From: Mesorhizobium sp. M1E.F.Ca.ET.045.02.1.1
GTDB taxonomy: Bacteria > Pseudomonadota > Alphaproteobacteria > Rhizobiales > Rhizobiaceae
Direction: 5' to 3'
DNA: 64,000 bases
Assembly: GCF_003952485.1 (NCBI RefSeq)
Contig: NZ_CP034447.1
Coordinates: 2,356,001 to 2,420,000, forward strand
A model generated the notes under the pieces. That model was not told where the DNA came from. It was given only the letters and a program-made list of their open reading frames with translations, and ran no database searches. Positions 52,863-63,110 of the stretch are shown piece after piece. Made by a program: the position numbers and the translations under genes. Numbering within the stretch: position 1 is the stretch's first letter; each line of letters begins with the position of its first letter.

Positions 52863-53100
52863 TATCTACCGTCTGCGTATGCGTCGCCCAAGGATGGGCC
52901 TGTCTGGGCGGGGCCGGTGGGGTTTGTGACCGGCGGGCAGCCCATATCACATTTCACATTGTCGTGGAATGCTACCACGCGGCATTCGACATCGAGATTG
53001 GTTGGTGGCAAAGTGTCACCGTGCCGTCACAGTAGCGACCTGCGGTGGAACGTGGCTGCGACGGCTGCAATCGAGGAAACCATGAAAGGGAGAACCAATC

Positions 53101-53280
53101 ATGTCTCTTGCATCCCATCTTGATGAGCTGCAGCGGAAGCACGGCGACATCGAGCGCGAAATCACCGATGCGATGATGCATCCTTCGGTAGACGACCTCG
53201 AGATCGCCAATCTCAAGCGGCGCAAGTTGGCAATCAAGGACGAGATTGAAAAGCTGAAGGCGAAACCGACGGCACACTGA
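53101..53280 (+). CDS. Second YdcH-like small helical protein
   Basis: This encodes 59 residues: SLASHLDELQRKHGDIEREI, then DDLEIANLKRRKLAIKDEIEKLK. It is the DUF465 pattern in a shorter form, with the conserved LKRRKLxLKDEI core. The ATG at 53101 follows GGGAG with 9 nt spacing. Divergent arrangement with the other copy and similar length suggest an old duplication. The function is unknown. Confidence 0.88.
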   Translation: MSLASHLDELQRKHGDIEREITDAMMHPSVDDLEIANLKRRKLAIKDEIEKLKAKPTAH

Positions 53281-53560
53281 AGCTCCTCTAGGCAACATAG
53301 CCGCCATTGCGGCGCAATCATCCACCCGGTGGCTGTCATGCCACCGGCGTCTGGGTCTTACTCCGGATTTTGACCAGTTTCGGCAGCGGCGGCGCAGCTT
53401 GGACACCTTCGCCGCCGGAGTAGGGACTTGTGGTTTCGGCAATCAGTCAGGCAACCGATTTGACCGGCTGCCTGCCGCTTGCCATTGACAAGCCATCTTT
53501 GCTCCTCCACCTCATGCCCGGACCCTTGAGCATCCCTGCTCCAAGCAAAAGGCGGCCGGC

Positions 53561-54811
53561 ATGACCGGATATTTTTCTTCTCCTTTCCCGCGCCGGACAT
53601 CGATTGGTGTTTCGGTCGGCGACGTGATGGTCGGCGGCGGCGCGCCGGTCGTCGTGCAGTCGATGACCAACACCGACACGGCCGATGTCGACCAGACCGT
53701 CGCGCAGGTCGCGGCGCTCAATCGCGCCGGCTCGGAGATCGTGCGCATCACCGTCGATCGCGACGAGAGCGCCGCGGCCGTGCCGCGCATCCAGGAAAGG
53801 CTGTTGAGGCTCGGCGTCAATGTGCCGCTGGTCGGCGATTTCCACTATATCGGCCACAAGCTGCTCGCCGACCACCCGGCCTGCGCCGAGGCGCTGGCGA
53901 AATACCGCATCAATCCCGGCAATGTCGGCTTCAAGGAGAAGAAGGACCGGCAGTTCGCGGCGATCGTCGAAATGGCGATCAGATACGACAAGCCGGTACG
54001 CATCGGCGTCAACTGGGGCTCGCTCGACCAGGATCTGTTGACCCGGCTGATGGACGACAACCAGGCCCAGGGCTCGCCGCTCACCGCGCAGGAGGTCACC
54101 CGCGAGGCGATCGTGCAGTCGGCGATCCTGTCGGCCGAGCTGGCCGAAGAGATCGGGCTTGGGCGCGACAAGATCATCCTGTCGGCCAAGGTGAGCGGCG
54201 TGCAGGACCTGATCGCCGTCTATACCGAACTTGCGACGCGCTCCAACCATGCGCTGCATCTTGGCCTGACCGAGGCCGGCATGGGCACCAAGGGCATCGT
54301 GGCCTCATCCGCGGCGATGGGCATCCTCCTGCAGCAAGGCATTGGCGACACGATCCGCATCTCGCTGACACCGGAGCCGAATGGCGACCGCACCCGCGAG
54401 GTGCAGGTCTCGCAGGAACTCTTGCAGACCATGGGGTTCCGGCAGTTCGTGCCGATCGTCGCGGCCTGCCCGGGCTGCGGCCGCACGACGTCCACGGTGT
54501 TCCAGGAACTGGCCCAGAGCATCCAGGCCGACATCCGCAAGAACATGCCGGTATGGCGCGAGAAATATCCCGGTGTCGAGAACCTCAAGGTCGCGGTGAT
54601 GGGCTGCATCGTCAACGGCCCCGGTGAGTCCAAGCATGCCGATATCGGCATATCTTTGCCCGGCACCGGCGAGACGCCGACGGCGCCGGTGTTCATCGAC
54701 GGCAAGAAGGCGGCGACGCTGCGCGGCCCCTCGATCGCGCAGGATTTCGAGAAGATGGTCGCCGACTATATCGAGCAGCGGTACGGACACGGCAAAGCCG
54801 CTGCGGAATGA
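53561..54811 (+). CDS. ispG: (E)-4-hydroxy-3-methylbut-2-enyl-diphosphate synthase
   Basis: This 416-residue 4Fe-4S enzyme catalyses the penultimate step of the non-mevalonate isoprenoid pathway. The N-terminal barrel starts with [25 protein letters not shown]. The cluster ligands are Cys 303 and Cys 306 in CPGCGR and Cys 349 in GCIVNGPGE, followed by Glu 355 in PGES. Length and order are standard. It is immediately followed by the transglycosylase gene (4 bp gap), so the two are one operon. Confidence 0.97.
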   Translation: MTGYFSSPFPRRTSIGVSVGDVMVGGGAPVVVQSMTNTDTADVDQTVAQVAALNRAGSEIVRITVDRDESAAAVPRIQERLLRLGVNVPLVGDFHYIGHKLLADHPACAEALAKYRINPGNVGFKEKKDRQFAAIVEMAIRYDKPVRIGVNWGSLDQDLLTRLMDDNQAQGSPLTAQEVTREAIVQSAILSAELAEEIGLGRDKIILSAKVSGVQDLIAVYTELATRSNHALHLGLTEAGMGTKGIVASSAAMGILLQQGIGDTIRISLTPEPNGDRTREVQVSQELLQTMGFRQFVPIVAACPGCGRTTSTVFQELAQSIQADIRKNMPVWREKYPGVENLKVAVMGCIVNGPGESKHADIGISLPGTGETPTAPVFIDGKKAATLRGPSIAQDFEKMVADYIEQRYGHGKAAAE

Positions 54812-54815
54812 GCCC

Positions 54816-55670
54816 ATGCGTCGTTTATGGAAGGCGACGCTTTTCCTGGTTTTGGGGTTGTGCTGGACCGGCGAAGCATTGGCCGATCCGCCGCAATCGG
54901 CCGCCAAACGGCTGATCGGCCGTGTCTGCGACCTGATCGAGACGCAGGCCGAACAAAACGCCCTGCCCAAGGATTTCTTCGCCCGACTGATCTGGAAGGA
55001 GAGTCGTTTCGACCCCAATGCGGTGAGCCCGGTCGGCGCGGAAGGCATCGCCCAGTTCATGCCGGGCACGGCCAAGCTGCGCGGGCTTGCCGATCCCTTC
55101 GACATCGAGCAGGCCATCCCGGCTTCAGCGAAATATCTCGCCGAGATGAAGGTGGGTTACGGCAATCTCGGCCTCGCCGCCGCTGCCTACAATGCCGGCG
55201 AGAACCGCGTGTCGCGCTGGCTGGATTCCGGCGGCTTCCTGCCGATGGAGACCGAAAGCTACGTCTTCGACGTCATGGGCGAACCGGTCGACAAGTTCTC
55301 CGACACCGCTTACGCCGGGACCATCCAGCCGCTCGATCCGAAGACCAGCTTCGCAGTCGCCTGCCGCCGGCTGCCGGTGATCATGTCGCAGACAGTCGCC
55401 ATGGCCTCGATCAACGTCAAGCCGTGGGGCGTCCAGGTGGCGGGCAATTTCCGCCGCTCCGCGGCGATCGGCCAGTGGTTGAGGGTGCGCGGCCGGTTCC
55501 CGGCCTTGCTCGCCAGCCACGATCCGGTGGTGAGTCGCGTGCGAACGCCGATCGGCCGGCGCGGCATCTATGCGGTCAGAATCGGCGCCGACTCGCGCGC
55601 CGAGGCCAACGGTATCTGCAACAAGCTGCACAGCGTCGGCGGGGCGTGCGTGGTTATGCGCAATCGGTAG
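54816..55670 (+). CDS. Lytic transglycosylase (SLT domain) with a SPOR-like tail
   Basis: This encodes 284 residues. A signal peptide ends GEALA, so the mature enzyme is periplasmic and cleaves peptidoglycan glycan strands. The catalytic Glu 62 is in IWKESRFDPNAVS, and SLT motifs are GIAQFMPGTA and AAYNAGENRVSRWL. The last about 50 residues (GIYAVRIGADSRAEANGICNKLHSVGGACVVM) look like a SPOR-type domain, which binds bare glycan. The start ATG at 54816 is 4 bp after the ispG stop. Confidence 0.9.
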   Translation: MRRLWKATLFLVLGLCWTGEALADPPQSAAKRLIGRVCDLIETQAEQNALPKDFFARLIWKESRFDPNAVSPVGAEGIAQFMPGTAKLRGLADPFDIEQAIPASAKYLAEMKVGYGNLGLAAAAYNAGENRVSRWLDSGGFLPMETESYVFDVMGEPVDKFSDTAYAGTIQPLDPKTSFAVACRRLPVIMSQTVAMASINVKPWGVQVAGNFRRSAAIGQWLRVRGRFPALLASHDPVVSRVRTPIGRRGIYAVRIGADSRAEANGICNKLHSVGGACVVMRNR

Positions 55671-55771
55671 CTTTACGCATCGCAACGAAATTGGAGATGC
55701 TGGCGGGACAGAGGGGGGGTTGGCGGGAACTCGGCAGTCTTTGTAGAGACCCGTCTTTAGTCAATGGATGC

Positions 55772-58105
<2,334 letters not shown>

Positions 58106-58551
58106 GCGCAACCCCAAACCCGTACGCACAATTTTAACGGTCGGGATTACGCTTGATTTACATTAAGATTTCGTTGGTGCGCGGCCAGACATCGCCGGCG
58201 ACGACACCAACGGTCGTAGTTGTTCCAGAACGGCCTTGCCAATCACGCCTCCGGGAAGGACCGAGTTCCTCGATGACTGTCGCATCAGGATAGGTGCTTC
58301 AAGCCCGATGTGACCAGATCTGTAACCAGCGGGTGCTTGGCCACGTAGTGCACCCCACAAGCAGCTACCTGACGTATATGAAACGCGCTTTGCAATTAGT
58401 TAATTAAGTGCTAATATAATCCGTCTTGTTACCGGTTGATTGACACACCAACTTAAAGAACTGGAGGGTGCGTTGCTGCGCGCCGCGATCCAGTTGTCGG
58501 ATCGGCGCCGCGTTTGCGCATGGGTAAAATGTCCGCATCCAGAAGAGTGTC

Positions 58552-58591
58552 AGGAGGCGCGGCGGTCTAGCTGCCGCCGTTAGTGCCTCCT
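58552..58591 (+). promoter_or_regulatory. Leader hairpin 1 upstream of the Cys-rich peptide gene
   Basis: AGGAGGC at 58552-58558 pairs with GCCTCCT at 58585-58591, and inside it GGCGG pairs with CCGCC. This forms an extended hairpin that resembles a masked ribosome-binding site or a regulatory RNA stem. Confidence 0.55.
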
Positions 58592-58657
58592 CCCCGAACA
58601 TGCCTTGAAGACAGACCGCTCCGGTCAAGACCGGAGTGTATCGCTTTTCTTTTGTCT

Positions 58658-58683
58658 GCAGGTCACTGCCAGAGGTGACCTGC
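58658..58683 (+). promoter_or_regulatory. Leader hairpin 2 (perfect 9 bp inverted repeat)
   Basis: GCAGGTCAC at 58658-58666 and GTGACCTGC at 58675-58683 are exact inverted copies with an 8 nt loop. It ends 41 nt before the peptide start codon and could be an operator for a dimeric regulator or an RNA hairpin. Confidence 0.6.
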
Positions 58684-58724
58684 GATGAGGGAGATGGTGA
58701 CTCTGGCCAACAAGGGAGTAACAC

Positions 58725-59042
58725 ATGTGTAGACAGTTGTTTTTGGCGGTTGCAACCGCCGTTTCCCTGGGCGGCGCGCTCATGCTTGGCACAGGCAACG
58801 CGGGAGCGCAGAATCTGTGCCCCGGCGTCTCGGCCACACAGTGCACAGACCTATGCGGCGATGCCGGGGTGGCTTCCTGCACGAAGACAGGGTCGACGCC
58901 CGATTGCGTCTGCAACACGACGACAAAGGACGTGAACGGCAACGCGTTCGGCACGGCGACGACGGATACTTCAAGCGGCCAAGGCAATTTGGGCAACAAG
59001 ACCGAGACGAGCTGCACCGGCAATCCGGGGCATTGCAAGTAA
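58725..59042 (+). CDS. Small secreted cysteine-rich peptide, defensin-like (CS-alpha-beta) spacing
   Basis: This encodes 105 residues. The signal peptide (about residues 1-28, ending GNAGA) implies export. The mature part holds eight Cys at 32, 40, 44, 52, 61, 63, 97 and 104. The first six follow C-x7-C-x3-C-x7-C-x8-C-x-C, the ordering of the cysteine-stabilised alpha-beta fold of defensins, in which C1-C4, C2-C5 and C3-C6 pair. The usual Gly of the gamma core is replaced (ASC for GxC). A Thr/Gly/Asn-rich tail with two more Cys follows. The start ATG follows AAGGGAG with good spacing. It lies upstream of a MacAB-type exporter on the same strand. I recognise no family member; the fold is inferred from the cysteine pattern only. 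Confidence 0.8.
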   Translation: MCRQLFLAVATAVSLGGALMLGTGNAGAQNLCPGVSATQCTDLCGDAGVASCTKTGSTPDCVCNTTTKDVNGNAFGTATTDTSSGQGNLGNKTETSCTGNPGHCK

Positions 59043-59151
59043 TGGCCGGAATGTCTCGCCTCGGGTATCTGCATTTGATGCGGCGTGGTCATTGCCTGAC
59101 GCGAAGCTATGGGTAGTTGAAGTCCCGCCCGCTCACGAGCCAGGGCGAACA

Positions 59152-59176
59152 GCCGGGAGAGCCCCGCCCTCCCGGC
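59152..59176 (+). terminator. Hairpin between the peptide gene and the exporter
   Basis: GCCGGGAG at 59152-59159 and CTCCCGGC at 59169-59176 form an 8 bp stem. There is no T-run, so it may attenuate rather than end transcription, or protect the peptide mRNA. It ends 19 bp before the macA-like ATG. Confidence 0.5.
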
Positions 59177-59195
59177 GATATGGATTAGGTCGCAC

Positions 59196-60665
59196 ATGAT
59201 GATGCGCAGTGTCCTGTTTGCGGCGGTGATCGTCGGCGCGGCAACGATGCCGGAGGCTTCGCTCGCACCGTCGCTGACGTCGGGGGCCGAGCAGATTTCA
59301 TCAGCTTTCCGGCAGCTGCTGATGCAGGTGAAGCCTACGCACTCCGAAGCGCTGAAGAGGCCGGCATACCAAACCGAAGTTGTGGAGCGGGGCGACATCG
59401 TTACGACCGTGCAAGCCGCCGGTACGCTCAATGCACTGGTGGTCGTGGAAGTCGGGTCTCAGCTTTCCGGCCGGATCAAGGAGCTTTACGCCGATTTCAA
59501 TTCCAAGGTGACCTTGGGCCAGGTCATCGCGCGTGTCGAACCGGAAATGTATGAGGCCCGGGTGGCCCAGGCCGAAGCCGAACTGGAGATGGCGCAGACG
59601 CAGGTCTTGGTGCAGCAGGCGCAGATCGAACGAGTCCGGGCCGAACTGGAGACCGCTGAAGCCAAGCATGAAGCGGCGGTGGGTCAGAACAGGCGTGCGC
59701 AAATAGGGCTTGCCGAGGCGCTCCAGGACATGGAACGCAAGCGACCGTTGGCACAGCGCAATGTCATTACGGCAGGCGAATGGGAGCGCACCCAGAACGC
59801 GCACGAATCGGCTGAAGCACAGGCCACATCCATCGGCGCGGAGGAGTTGTCGCAACTGGCCGCCGTCCGCGCCGCCCAATCAAGCGTCAGCATGGCTGAT
59901 GCGGAGCTTGCCAACATGCTGGCCCAGGTCAAGCAGAGGGAAGCCATGCTTCGGCAGGCCCGGATCGATCTTGAGCGGACGTATATCCGAGCGCCGGTCA
60001 CCGGCACAGTGGTCAATCGTGCGGTGAGCGGCGGTCAGACACTGGCGGCGGGCTTGCAGACGCCGATCCTGTTCACCATAGCCAAAGACCTGACGCAGAT
60101 GCAGGTCGAAGCAACGGTGGTCGAAGCCGATATCAGTCGTTTTGCCGTAGGACAGCCAGTCACTTTCACTGTTGATGCCTATCCCGATCGCGTTTTCGGC
60201 GGCTCGGTGAAGCAGATCCGCAAGGCGCCGCAAATCGTGCAGAATGTCGTCGCCTATGTCGTTGTGGTGGCTGCCGAAAACCCGGAAGAGCTTCTGCTGC
60301 CGGGGATGACCGCCAATCTCGAAGTGGTGGTGGCAAGACGGGAACATGTTCTCAAAGTGCCCAATGCCGCCCTGCGTTTCCGCCCGAAGGATACCAGGCC
60401 GGACGGGCGTCGCCTCGCAGTTATCCCTTCATCCAAGCTCGCAGCGGACCGCGGCATAGAGCCTGGATCGGCCGGCCAGGTGTTCGTGTTGGGACCGCAT
60501 GATGAACCAAGGCCGGTACCGCTTCGTCTCGGGATCACTGACGGCCGAACGACGGAGGTTGTGGCTGGCGATCTCACCGAGACGCAGCCGGTGATCGTTG
60601 GGCCCGCCGCACCCGGCCCGGAGGACGAGGCGTCTTCCGTGCTGATCAGGTTCCGCTTTCAGTGA
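59196..60665 (+). CDS. MacA-type periplasmic adaptor of a tripartite ABC exporter
   Basis: This 489-residue membrane fusion protein starts with a hydrophobic segment (VLFAAVIVGAATMPE). It has the lipoyl motif VEVGSQLSGRIKELYADFNSKVTLGQVIARVEPEMYEARVAQAEAELEMAQTQVL, a long coiled-coil hairpin of about 150 residues (much longer than in RND adaptors), the second lipoyl half IRAPVTGTVVNRAVSGGQTLAAG and beta-barrel domains. The length and hairpin are typical of MacA and of bacteriocin-type adaptors. It joins the ATPase gene downstream with a 4 nt overlap. Probable role: carry a secreted product or drug from the MacB-like pump to an outer-membrane channel, which is not encoded nearby. Confidence 0.88.
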   Translation: MMMRSVLFAAVIVGAATMPEASLAPSLTSGAEQISSAFRQLLMQVKPTHSEALKRPAYQTEVVERGDIVTTVQAAGTLNALVVVEVGSQLSGRIKELYADFNSKVTLGQVIARVEPEMYEARVAQAEAELEMAQTQVLVQQAQIERVRAELETAEAKHEAAVGQNRRAQIGLAEALQDMERKRPLAQRNVITAGEWERTQNAHESAEAQATSIGAEELSQLAAVRAAQSSVSMADAELANMLAQVKQREAMLRQARIDLERTYIRAPVTGTVVNRAVSGGQTLAAGLQTPILFTIAKDLTQMQVEATVVEADISRFAVGQPVTFTVDAYPDRVFGGSVKQIRKAPQIVQNVVAYVVVVAAENPEELLLPGMTANLEVVVARREHVLKVPNAALRFRPKDTRPDGRRLAVIPSSKLAADRGIEPGSAGQVFVLGPHDEPRPVPLRLGITDGRTTEVVAGDLTETQPVIVGPAAPGPEDEASSVLIRFRFQ

Positions 60666-61420
60666 GAGAGCTCGCCGTGGCCCTGATCGAAGTCGAGGAC
60701 GTACACCGCAGCTACCGCATCGGCGGCTCATGGATCAGAGCGCTCGACGGCGTGAGCCTGACAATCCAGCAGGGTGAATTCGTCGCCGTGAAGGGACCGT
60801 CGGGTTCGGGCAAATCCACCTTCATGAACATCCTGGGCTGCCTCGACCGGCCGACCAAAGGCAGATACCGGCTGGATGGGATCGATGTCGGCCGCCTTCA
60901 TCACGATGCGCTCGCGGCTATCCGCAACCGCAGCGTCGGCTTCGTGTTTCAGTCATTCAATCTGCTGCCACGTGCCAGCGCCCTGGAAAATGTCGAGCTG
61001 CCGCTCCTCTATCGTCGTATGTGGCCGGGCGAGCGCCGCCGGCGCGCGCTTGCGATGCTCGAAAAGTTCGGTCTGGCGAACCGGGCGAGTCACAAGCCGG
61101 CCGAGCTGTCGGGCGGTCAGCAGCAGCGCGTCGCCATTGCCCGCGCTCTGGTCACCGGGCCCTTGGTTCTGCTTGCCGACGAGCCGACCGGTGCGCTCGA
61201 CAGCCAGACCGGGCAGGAGATCATGAGTATCTTCCGCGATCTGAATGGTGAAAGCCTGACGGTCGTTGTGGTTACGCACGAGACAGAGGTTGCCGCCAAT
61301 GCCGATCGCATCGTGACCTTCCGAGATGGCCGCGTGGTGCCTGAGGATTCCGAGACGCGGAGCGGCTTGAATTCGGGCGACACCTGCCATCTGTCGCTGG
61401 TTCGCAGCAATGCCCGGTAG
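60662..61420 (+). CDS. MacB-type ABC exporter, ATP-binding subunit
   Basis: This 252-residue ATPase has Walker A GPSGSGKS (45-52), Q-loop VFQSFNLLPRASALENVELPLLYR, signature LSGGQQQR (149-156), Walker B LADEPTGALD (171-180) and H-loop VVTHETEVA, the LolD/MacB class. The GTG at 60662 overlaps the adaptor stop; a second GTG at 60677 is possible. In E. coli MacB the ATPase is fused to the permease; here they are separate genes. It overlaps the permease gene by 11 nt. A tail of about 25 residues (SETRSGLNSGDTCHLSLVRSNAR) is unusual. Confidence 0.9.
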   Translation: MRELAVALIEVEDVHRSYRIGGSWIRALDGVSLTIQQGEFVAVKGPSGSGKSTFMNILGCLDRPTKGRYRLDGIDVGRLHHDALAAIRNRSVGFVFQSFNLLPRASALENVELPLLYRRMWPGERRRRALAMLEKFGLANRASHKPAELSGGQQQRVAIARALVTGPLVLLADEPTGALDSQTGQEIMSIFRDLNGESLTVVVVTHETEVAANADRIVTFRDGRVVPEDSETRSGLNSGDTCHLSLVRSNAR

Positions 61421-62636
61421 CGTCAGAACAGCTCTGCGGTCGCTTCGCGCTCACCATCTGCGCAGCACGCTCACCATGCTGGGCATCGTCATCGGTGTTG
61501 CCGCCGTCGTCGTGATGATCGCGGTGGGGATCGGCGCTCGCGACCGAATCGCGGCCCAGATCCGCAGCCTCGGCGCGAACCTTATCGTGGTGACGCCAGG
61601 CAGTGTGCGCATGGGCAGCGTGCGTTTGGGCAGCGGCGCCGCGCCGCAGCTGAGCGAAGACGACGCGCTAGCGATCCAATCGGAGATCCCCGGTGTGGTC
61701 GTGGCGGCACCACTACTGCATGCCCGCGAGCAGCTCACCGTCGGATCGCTGAACTGGCAAGGCGTGCTTCGCGGCGTGACGCCCGGCTATTTTACGGCGC
61801 GGGAATGGCGCGTGATCGCGGGTCGGGAGATGACCTCGGACGACGACCGACGCGCCGCCAACGTGGTGCTCCTCGGCACGACGATGCGCGAGAAGCTGTT
61901 TGGCGAGACCGATCCTGTCGGCTCTGCTATCCGCATTCGTGGCGTGCCGTTCACGGTCATAGGCCTGCTGGAGCGGAAGGGGCAAAGCGTTTGGGGTGAG
62001 GACCAAGACGATGTGGCGCTGGTACCGCTGAGAACGGCACGACGCCAATTTGTCGGCACGAGCCGGGCCAATCCCGCCCTCGTGCACAATATCACCGTCA
62101 AGTTCGCCGACTGGTTATCGGCCGATGATGCGATGGCAGCCATCCGCGATCTCCTGTGGCAACGTCACCGGTTGCGGGCAGGTCAGGAAGACAGCTTCAT
62201 GATCAGCAACCTTGCGGAAGCCGCCGATCTCGAGGGTTCGACTACGCGAGTCGTGTCGCTGCTGCTTTCCGCCGTCGCCTCGGTCTCGCTCGTGGTGGGC
62301 GGCATCGGCATTATGAACATCATGCTGGTGACGGTGACGGAGCGCACCCGCGAGATCGGGCTCCGGCTGGCGGTCGGTGCGCGTCGACGCGACATCCTTG
62401 TCCAGTTTGTCGTCGAGGCAATGACGCTCGCCTCGCTGGGTGGAATGCTAGGCGCGCTTGTCGGCATCGCCGCCGCAACCGGCATCGGCGCCTTTGCCCG
62501 ATGGCCGGTGGTCATCGACATCAGCGCGGTGCTGCTGGCCGTCAGTTTCGCCGCCTGCGTGGGTGTTTTCTTCGGCTATTATCCCGCCCGCAAGGCGGCA
62601 CGGCTTCAGCCTATCGACGCCTTGCGCGCTGAGTGA
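61410..62636 (+). CDS. MacB-type ABC exporter, FtsX-like permease
   Basis: This 408-residue protein has one N-terminal helix (RAHHLRSTLTMLGIVIGVAAVVVMIAVG), a large periplasmic domain with the MacB-PCD pattern (LIVVTPGSVRMGSV, then ERKGQSVWGEDQDDVALVPLRTARRQ) and three helices near the end, including VVGGIGIMNIMLVTVTERTREIGLRLAVGARRRDI, the coupling region, and GVFFGYYPARKAARLQPIDALRAE, the usual MacB ending. It pairs with the ATPase and adaptor genes. MacAB complexes export peptides, toxins or macrolides; the substrate here is inferred at best. Confidence 0.9.
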   Translation: MPGSVRTALRSLRAHHLRSTLTMLGIVIGVAAVVVMIAVGIGARDRIAAQIRSLGANLIVVTPGSVRMGSVRLGSGAAPQLSEDDALAIQSEIPGVVVAAPLLHAREQLTVGSLNWQGVLRGVTPGYFTAREWRVIAGREMTSDDDRRAANVVLLGTTMREKLFGETDPVGSAIRIRGVPFTVIGLLERKGQSVWGEDQDDVALVPLRTARRQFVGTSRANPALVHNITVKFADWLSADDAMAAIRDLLWQRHRLRAGQEDSFMISNLAEAADLEGSTTRVVSLLLSAVASVSLVVGGIGIMNIMLVTVTERTREIGLRLAVGARRRDILVQFVVEAMTLASLGGMLGALVGIAAATGIGAFARWPVVIDISAVLLAVSFAACVGVFFGYYPARKAARLQPIDALRAE

Positions 62637-62833
62637 CCTTCCGGGTCGGCCGCGGTCGGAGCATCGAAGCTACCGCAGTTATTCGAGACCTGGCGGCGAG
62701 CAGTCGCTCCTGGAGCATGGCTGACAAAGCCGAAAGGGCGTTAATCGCTCGCGCTTCAGCTATTGCGTGTCGCGACGCGCATCGCCGCCTCGCCATCGGC
62801 GGAAAAGAGCGCCGCCGATGGATCAACTTGAAA

Positions 62834-62855
62834 CGAGCCGCTCGGCAAGCGGCTC
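62834..62855. terminator. Hairpin between exporter and tautomerase genes
   Basis: CGAGCCGCT and AGCGGCTCG pair with a 4-5 nt loop. It lies 12 bp from the tautomerase stop on the minus strand and about 200 bp after the exporter stop; a weak terminator for either direction. Confidence 0.55.
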
Positions 62856-62867
62856 GCCCGGTTCAAA

Positions 62868-63086
62868 TCAAGCAATATCCTTGGCCCGGTAGGCATCGGG
62901 AAGAATGAAGACTTCGTCGGCGCGGCCATAGCCTCCATCGGGAATTTCTTCGATCAGCACCATGGTGTAGGGACGCACATCCTCGCCGAAATATTCGACA
63001 AACATCTGCGTGGTCTTGTGGACGAGGTCTTCCTTCTGCGCTATTGTGAGGGCGGCTTCGGGCATCTTGAAGTTGGCAAATGGCAT
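62868..63086 (-). CDS. 4-oxalocrotonate tautomerase family protein
   Basis: This encodes 72 residues. After removal of Met, Pro 1 (MPFANFK) is the catalytic base of the tautomerase superfamily. LTIAQKEDLVHKTTQMFVEYFGEDVRPYTMVLIEEIPDGGYGRADEVF fits the 4-OT pattern. A small homo-oligomer is expected. The substrate is unknown. It lies 24 bp downstream of the SDR gene on the same strand, so a shared transcript is likely. Confidence 0.9.
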   Translation of the reverse strand: MPFANFKMPEAALTIAQKEDLVHKTTQMFVEYFGEDVRPYTMVLIEEIPDGGYGRADEVFILPDAYRAKDIA

Positions 63087-63110
63087 TTCCAGGTTCCTTC
63101 GGGTTGGATT

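Larger units (their letters stand above)
58106..58724. other. 619 bp divergent control region between the histidine kinase and the peptide gene
   Basis: This region contains an A/T-rich stretch at about 58390-58430 (TTAGTTAATTAAGTGCTAATA), likely a promoter, and two strong hairpins at 58552-58591 and 58658-58683. No coding frame is credible. The length and the structure suggest a leader RNA for the peptide gene. Confidence 0.6.

Noticed and set aside
58625..59431. Open frame of 268 codons on the minus strand across the peptide gene
   Set aside because: It has no ribosome-binding site and no domain, and it crosses the intergenic hairpins. The plus-strand peptide has a good ribosome-binding site, a signal peptide and ordered cysteines.
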